Assembly (NCBI GenBank): GCA_025965815.1
Contig: JAOPWF010000360.1
Location: 1-9,108 of the forward strand
Length of the DNA stretch: 9,108 nt
Source: Mycobacterium sp.
Lineage (GTDB): Bacteria > Actinomycetota > Actinomycetes > Mycobacteriales > Mycobacteriaceae
Reading direction: 5' to 3'
The notes beneath the pieces are model-generated. The model had not been told where the DNA came from, did no database searches, and worked only from the letters and a program-made list of their open reading frames with translations. Every line of letters starts with the position of its first letter. Position 1 is the first letter of the stretch. Both the position numbers and the translations under genes were made by a program. Shown here in pieces: positions 7,240 to 9,108 of this stretch.

Positions 7240-7430
7240 CTGGAGGGCGCCGACGTTCAGCACACCATCGTGCCGGGGCAGCAGGGCGCCGCCGCCATGG
7301 TGGCTCGGCCCGCCGAGGAGGTGACGGGCCCCGAGATCAGCGACACCGAGACGATGATCGAGGACCGCATCGTCGCGGTCCAGCAATGGACACCGAGGCA
7401 ATCCCTGTGGCGATCAAGCGGCCGACCTAA
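7240..7430 (+). pseudogene. Probable C-terminal part of an unrecognised gene, frameshifted near the end
   Basis: Between about 7255 and 7383 one + frame has GC at nearly every third codon position (VQHTIVPGQQGAAAMVARPA, then EEVTGPEISDTETMIEDRIVAVQ). From 7386 the bias moves to another frame that reads MDTEAIPVAIKRPT and stops at TAA 7428-7430. One base lost in GGTCCAGCAATGG would explain the switch. A GC-rich hairpin begins directly after that TAA, as expected for a real gene end. No start is visible; the 5' part is unclear upstream of 7240. I do not recognise the family. Confidence 0.35.
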
Positions 7431-7445
7431 GGCCCTGTCTGGGCC
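7431..7445. terminator. Hairpin between two convergent coding ends
   Basis: GGCCC (7431-7435) and GGGCC (7441-7445) form a 5-bp GC stem with the loop TGTCT. It begins right after the TAA of the + strand frame and lies 26 nt beyond the csbD stop on the - strand, so it may serve both directions. There is no strong T run. Confidence 0.4.
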
Positions 7446-7471
7446 GTTACCGTTTACATGGTGCCGCGGCC

Positions 7472-7645
7472 TTACTTCTTGAAGGCGTCCTTTACCTTCT
7501 CGCCGGCGCCTTTGAGGTTGGACTTCGTCTGGTCGTCCTTGCCCTTGTTTTTAGTGCTCTTGTCGCCGGTGACCTTGCCGACCGCTTCTTTGGCCTTACC
7601 GGCAAGCTCTTGACCCTTATTCTTGGCCTTATCCATGCCGCTCAC
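7472..7645 (-). CDS. CsbD-like small stress protein
   Basis: The product has 57 residues and is very hydrophilic, made of Lys/Gly/Ala/Glu repeats: KGQELAGKAKEAVGKVTGD, then NLKGAGEKVKDAFKK at the end. The GKAKEAVGKVTGD core is the CsbD signature; in Bacillus, CsbD is a general-stress protein controlled by sigma-B, and its molecular role is unknown. The GTG at 7645 was chosen because AGGAG lies 5 nt upstream; an ATG three codons later (7636) has worse spacing. The frame is open upstream to 7999, but that part lacks CsbD character. A possible SigF promoter lies about 55 nt upstream. The gene converges on a + strand relic with a shared hairpin between them. It is intact, unlike most of its neighbours. 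Confidence 0.88.
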   Translation of the reverse strand: MSGMDKAKNKGQELAGKAKEAVGKVTGDKSTKNKGKDDQTKSNLKGAGEKVKDAFKK

Positions 7646-7700
7646 AGTGTCTCCTACTTCGCGGGAATCGGTCCGGGTGGCCGACTGTTCGCAACGTGGG

Positions 7701-7726
7701 TGCCCCGTCAGCAGGTTGCCAAAACG
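7701..7726 (-). promoter_or_regulatory. Possible SigF promoter of the csbD-like gene
   Basis: Read on the - strand, CGTTT (7726-7722) and GGGCA (7705-7701) are separated by 16 nt; each box differs from GGTTT/GGGTA at one position. It lies 55 nt before the csbD start, which leaves a leader with a ribosome site. CsbD genes are commonly part of general-stress regulons, which supports it; the match is imperfect. Confidence 0.4.
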
Positions 7727-7832
7727 TCCGAGTCTCCAACGGTTCGGTCGGTCAAAGTCCTCGGCTACAGGCCCACGCTTAACTGGGCGCTCCGATCGTC
7801 GATGGGCGCTCCGGTCTTCGGATTCGATGTGA

Positions 7833-7985
7833 GCGCTGTCACCTGCCGTCTGGGTCGGCGCCGCGGCGTGCTGCTCGGCGTCGGTGTGCTCGCCGCCAGC
7901 CGAAGCCAGACTTGACGTCGACGAGGATGAACTCGACGAGGTCACCGGGCAGGCCACCGCGATCACGGTCGGCAGCGAGAGCTGA
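7833..7985 (+). other. Possible end of a small + strand gene (acidic C-terminus)
   Basis: The frame from 7833 to the TGA at 7983-7985 ends with ARLDVDEDELDEVTGQATAI and TVGSES, with third codon positions almost all G or C over the last 25 codons. A strong hairpin follows 17 nt later. The opposite strand also has good codon bias here (a Ser-rich then Gln/His-rich frame continuous with csbD), so the strand is not certain. No start codon with a ribosome site is visible, because an in-frame TGA lies at 7830. It may be the tail of a gene whose 5' part is frameshifted. Confidence 0.25.
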
Positions 7986-8002
7986 GCCCGACCACACATA
8001 GG

Positions 8003-8028
8003 ACCGTCCCCGGACGTCCGGGGGCGGT
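8003..8028. terminator. Strong GC-rich hairpin (probable bidirectional terminator)
   Basis: ACCGTCCCCGGA (8003-8014) pairs with TCCGGGGGCGGT (8017-8028) along 12 positions with one G-T pair; the two innermost pairs probably open to give a 4-6 nt loop. It is followed on the + strand by TTGGTT. It sits 17 nt after a + strand stop (7985) and 30 nt beyond the stop of the - strand gene at 8059, so it can end transcription from both sides. Confidence 0.6.
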
Positions 8029-8058
8029 TTGGTTACGCCTTCCGCCGGCGGCTGGCCA

Positions 8059-8399
8059 CTACCATAAGGACCCGGCTGATTGGAACTCCTGGTTCACCTC
8101 GTCGCGGGCGGTGGCCGCGTCGCTGCGACGCACTTGCGCCTGGTGTTGTAGGCCCGTCGCGTGCGCTGCCTTCGCGTCGGCCTCGGCTTGAGCGAGGCGG
8201 CCCTTGGCCACGGTCTCGTCGGCGAGCGCTTCGCGTTGCCCACCTCCTGGGACTGTTCGGCGGCGCGGTCGCGGATCTTGCCGGCTTCGACGTGGCAGTG
8301 TCGGTTGCGTTTGTTGCGCGCCACCCACGCGATTGCAGCGACGAGCAGAATTGCCGCGACCGCGACGACGACGATCAAAACGATAGTGCTGGTAGTCAT
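8059..8399 (-). pseudogene. Small one-TM protein with a helical Ala/Glu/Gln-rich tail, broken by a single-base deletion
   Basis: The ATG at 8399 has AAGGAG 5 nt upstream. The N-terminal 53 residues start MTTSTIVLIVVVAVAAILLV: a membrane helix at about residues 5-27, then a basic stop-transfer stretch (RNKRNRH) and VEAGKIRDRAAEQSQEV. The frame then changes. With one C restored between 8241 and 8240 (GTG-CGG-CAA), the protein runs on as RQREALADETVAKGRLAQAE and so on, through a charged, heptad-like helix to SAGSLW and TAG at 8059, for a total of 113 residues. The first frame alone would run to 8094 with an Arg-rich nonsense tail. Similar short membrane proteins with an Ala/Glu-rich helix are common in mycobacteria near stress genes, as I recall them; the function is not known. 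A sequencing error is a real alternative to a true pseudogene. Confidence 0.75.
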
Positions 8400-8556
8400 G
8401 TCGGCTCCTTGGAGGGCGGGTCGATGGTTCAAATCGGTTGGAATTGAGCTGTGGGTGTTATGGACTGGGTTGCGGCACTTGACAGTCCGTCACCTTGGGA
8501 TTGACACCACGTAGTTCAGTGGTCCCGCGATCACGGTCACCGTGTAGCCGGTTAGG
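8400..8556. other. Upstream region of the broken one-TM gene
   Basis: It contains the AAGGAG ribosome site of the - strand gene (about 8405-8410). Two TTGACA words occur on the + strand (8479-8484 and 8501-8506), but neither has a recognisable -10 box at the right distance. No SigF-like promoter was found on the - strand. A 14-base word CCGCGATCACGGTC at about 8525 also occurs at about 7958. Confidence 0.3.
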
Positions 8557-8742
8557 TGTGTGGCCGTCGCCGACCGACGCGGCACGCGCGCAACTGCTGC
8601 GCACCGGCATCGACGCCGGCAACGTCACCGTTATCGACGAGCGCGACGGCGGCACGCTCTTCGGGTCACCGGCCCCGACGGCAATGCCTGGACCGTCGAA
8701 CAGATCAAGGCCAGGGCGGGCACGCCGCTGATACGGCACTGA
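8557..8742 (+). pseudogene. C-terminal relic of a glyoxalase/VOC-family protein with two frameshifts
   Basis: Three successive frames join into one VOC-like C-terminus. VAVAD (8560-8574) is followed, after one base too many, by DAARAQLLRTGIDAGNVTVI and DERDGGTLFG (8576-8665); after one missing T, TGPDGNAWTVEQIKARAGTP and LIRH follow to the TGA at 8740-8742. The pattern (V.D.DAAR..L...GI..., DERDGGT.FGF.DPDGN.W.VQ.IKAR) is typical of the second half of single-domain mycobacterial glyoxalase/bleomycin-resistance-like proteins. The metal- and substrate-binding first half is absent: stops occur just upstream (for example TAG at 8545). It is non-functional as read. Confidence 0.7.
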
Positions 8743-9108
8743 CTCGCTCGTGCGGCGGGCTCTCGGCCAGGGGTGCGACAGGCAAAGCTGTCAGCGGAGG
8801 CTCAAATGCCCATCGTCGCAGACCTATCACAATTGTGAGGCAGACCACAGTATTGCCAACTAGAACCGTTCACCCCGCATCTATGCTTCCGACGTCGCGA
8901 CAGCACTCGACTTGACGGCTGCGCAAATTATTCCGGCTGGAGAGCGCTCGGTTTGTAATGGCTCATTCGAACGGTCGCATGACATGGCTGCGCCGCACGT
9001 GCGTGGGTCGCTGCGCTGGCAAAAGCGCAAGCGCATCGCTGCCGCGCGTACCCGGTCTTTTCCGTTCGGGGAAACACTTGGGGCAATCGCAATGGCACGG
9101 TTCGGACT
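8743..9108. other. Mostly unassigned end of the window, possible gene start at the edge
   Basis: I see no firm gene in this stretch. Two overlapping + frames stay open to the window end: one from the ATG at 8959 (Cys- and Arg-rich) and one from the ATG at 8984 (MAAPHVRGSLRWQKRKRIAA and onward, the more protein-like of the two). Neither has a ribosome site or clear codon bias. A perfect 12-bp palindrome is listed separately. The GC content drops locally around 8820-8960, as in a regulatory region. Confidence 0.3.
8827..8838. promoter_or_regulatory. Perfect 12-bp palindrome TCACAATTGTGA, possible operator
   Basis: TCACAATTGTGA is exactly self-complementary and AT-rich in a GC-rich context. The palindrome has the size of a site for a dimeric regulator. 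No promoter boxes are clear around it, and the gene it might control could lie beyond the window end, so the function is a guess. Confidence 0.25.

Noticed and set aside
7646..7999. Long N-terminal extension of csbD from the ATG at 7999
   Set aside because: The GTG at 7645 has a good ribosome site and gives a normal CsbD-sized product; the extension would span the candidate promoter and is Ser-rich without CsbD features.
8479..8506. Two TTGACA boxes as promoters
   Set aside because: No -10-like sequence is found 16-19 nt downstream of either.
9049..9075. Possible SigF promoter on the - strand (TGTTT ... GGGTA)
   Set aside because: The spacer is 18 nt, outside the usual 15-17, the -35 box is imperfect, and no - strand gene follows.
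1..9108. CRISPR arrays, tRNA, rRNA, insertion sequences
   Set aside because: No regularly spaced repeats, cloverleaf-like segments, ribosomal sequence, transposase motifs or terminal inverted repeats with target duplications were seen.

Overview
The window looks like a chromosomal segment of a high-GC actinobacterium, almost certainly a mycobacterium (Mycobacterium/Mycolicibacterium group). Its first half carries the distal operon of an ESX-1 type VII secretion locus, in the gene order known from M. tuberculosis (mycP1, eccE1, espB, espL). I identified the genes from the translated sequence and from memory of the families; no database search was possible.

Region 1 (1-4520, + strand) is an intact, tightly packed operon. 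It holds the 3' part of the mycosin protease gene mycP1, then eccE1 (ATGA overlap), espB (70-nt gap) and espL (GTGA overlap). The products work together: EccE1 is a membrane component of the secretion machine, MycP1 is the membrane-anchored protease that processes secreted EspB, EspB is the secreted substrate, and EspL is a small YbaB-like cytosolic partner.

Region 2 (about 4540-5304, - strand) is a GNAT acetyltransferase pseudogene with an internal frameshift and a lost C-terminus. Its broken end lies about 20 nt from the espL stop, where espK follows in M. tuberculosis. A deletion that removed espK and the GNAT 3' end is the simplest reading.

Region 3 (5305-9108) is a loose array of small genes, relics and non-coding DNA with a stress-response flavour. 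It contains a perfect-consensus SigF promoter (5809-5834) that fires into an unrecognised basic/membrane-anchored ORF, an intact CsbD-like gene (7472-7645, - strand) with a possible SigF promoter of its own, and a 30-bp relic of a second csbD at 5726-5755. It also holds a one-TM coiled-coil-like protein gene with a single-base frameshift (8059-8399, - strand), a glyoxalase/VOC C-terminal relic with two frameshifts (8557-8742, + strand), and several hairpins placed just after gene ends. The contrast between the intact ESX-1 operon and the repeatedly frameshifted remainder is the main unusual feature: either gene decay next to a conserved locus or indel errors in the assembly.
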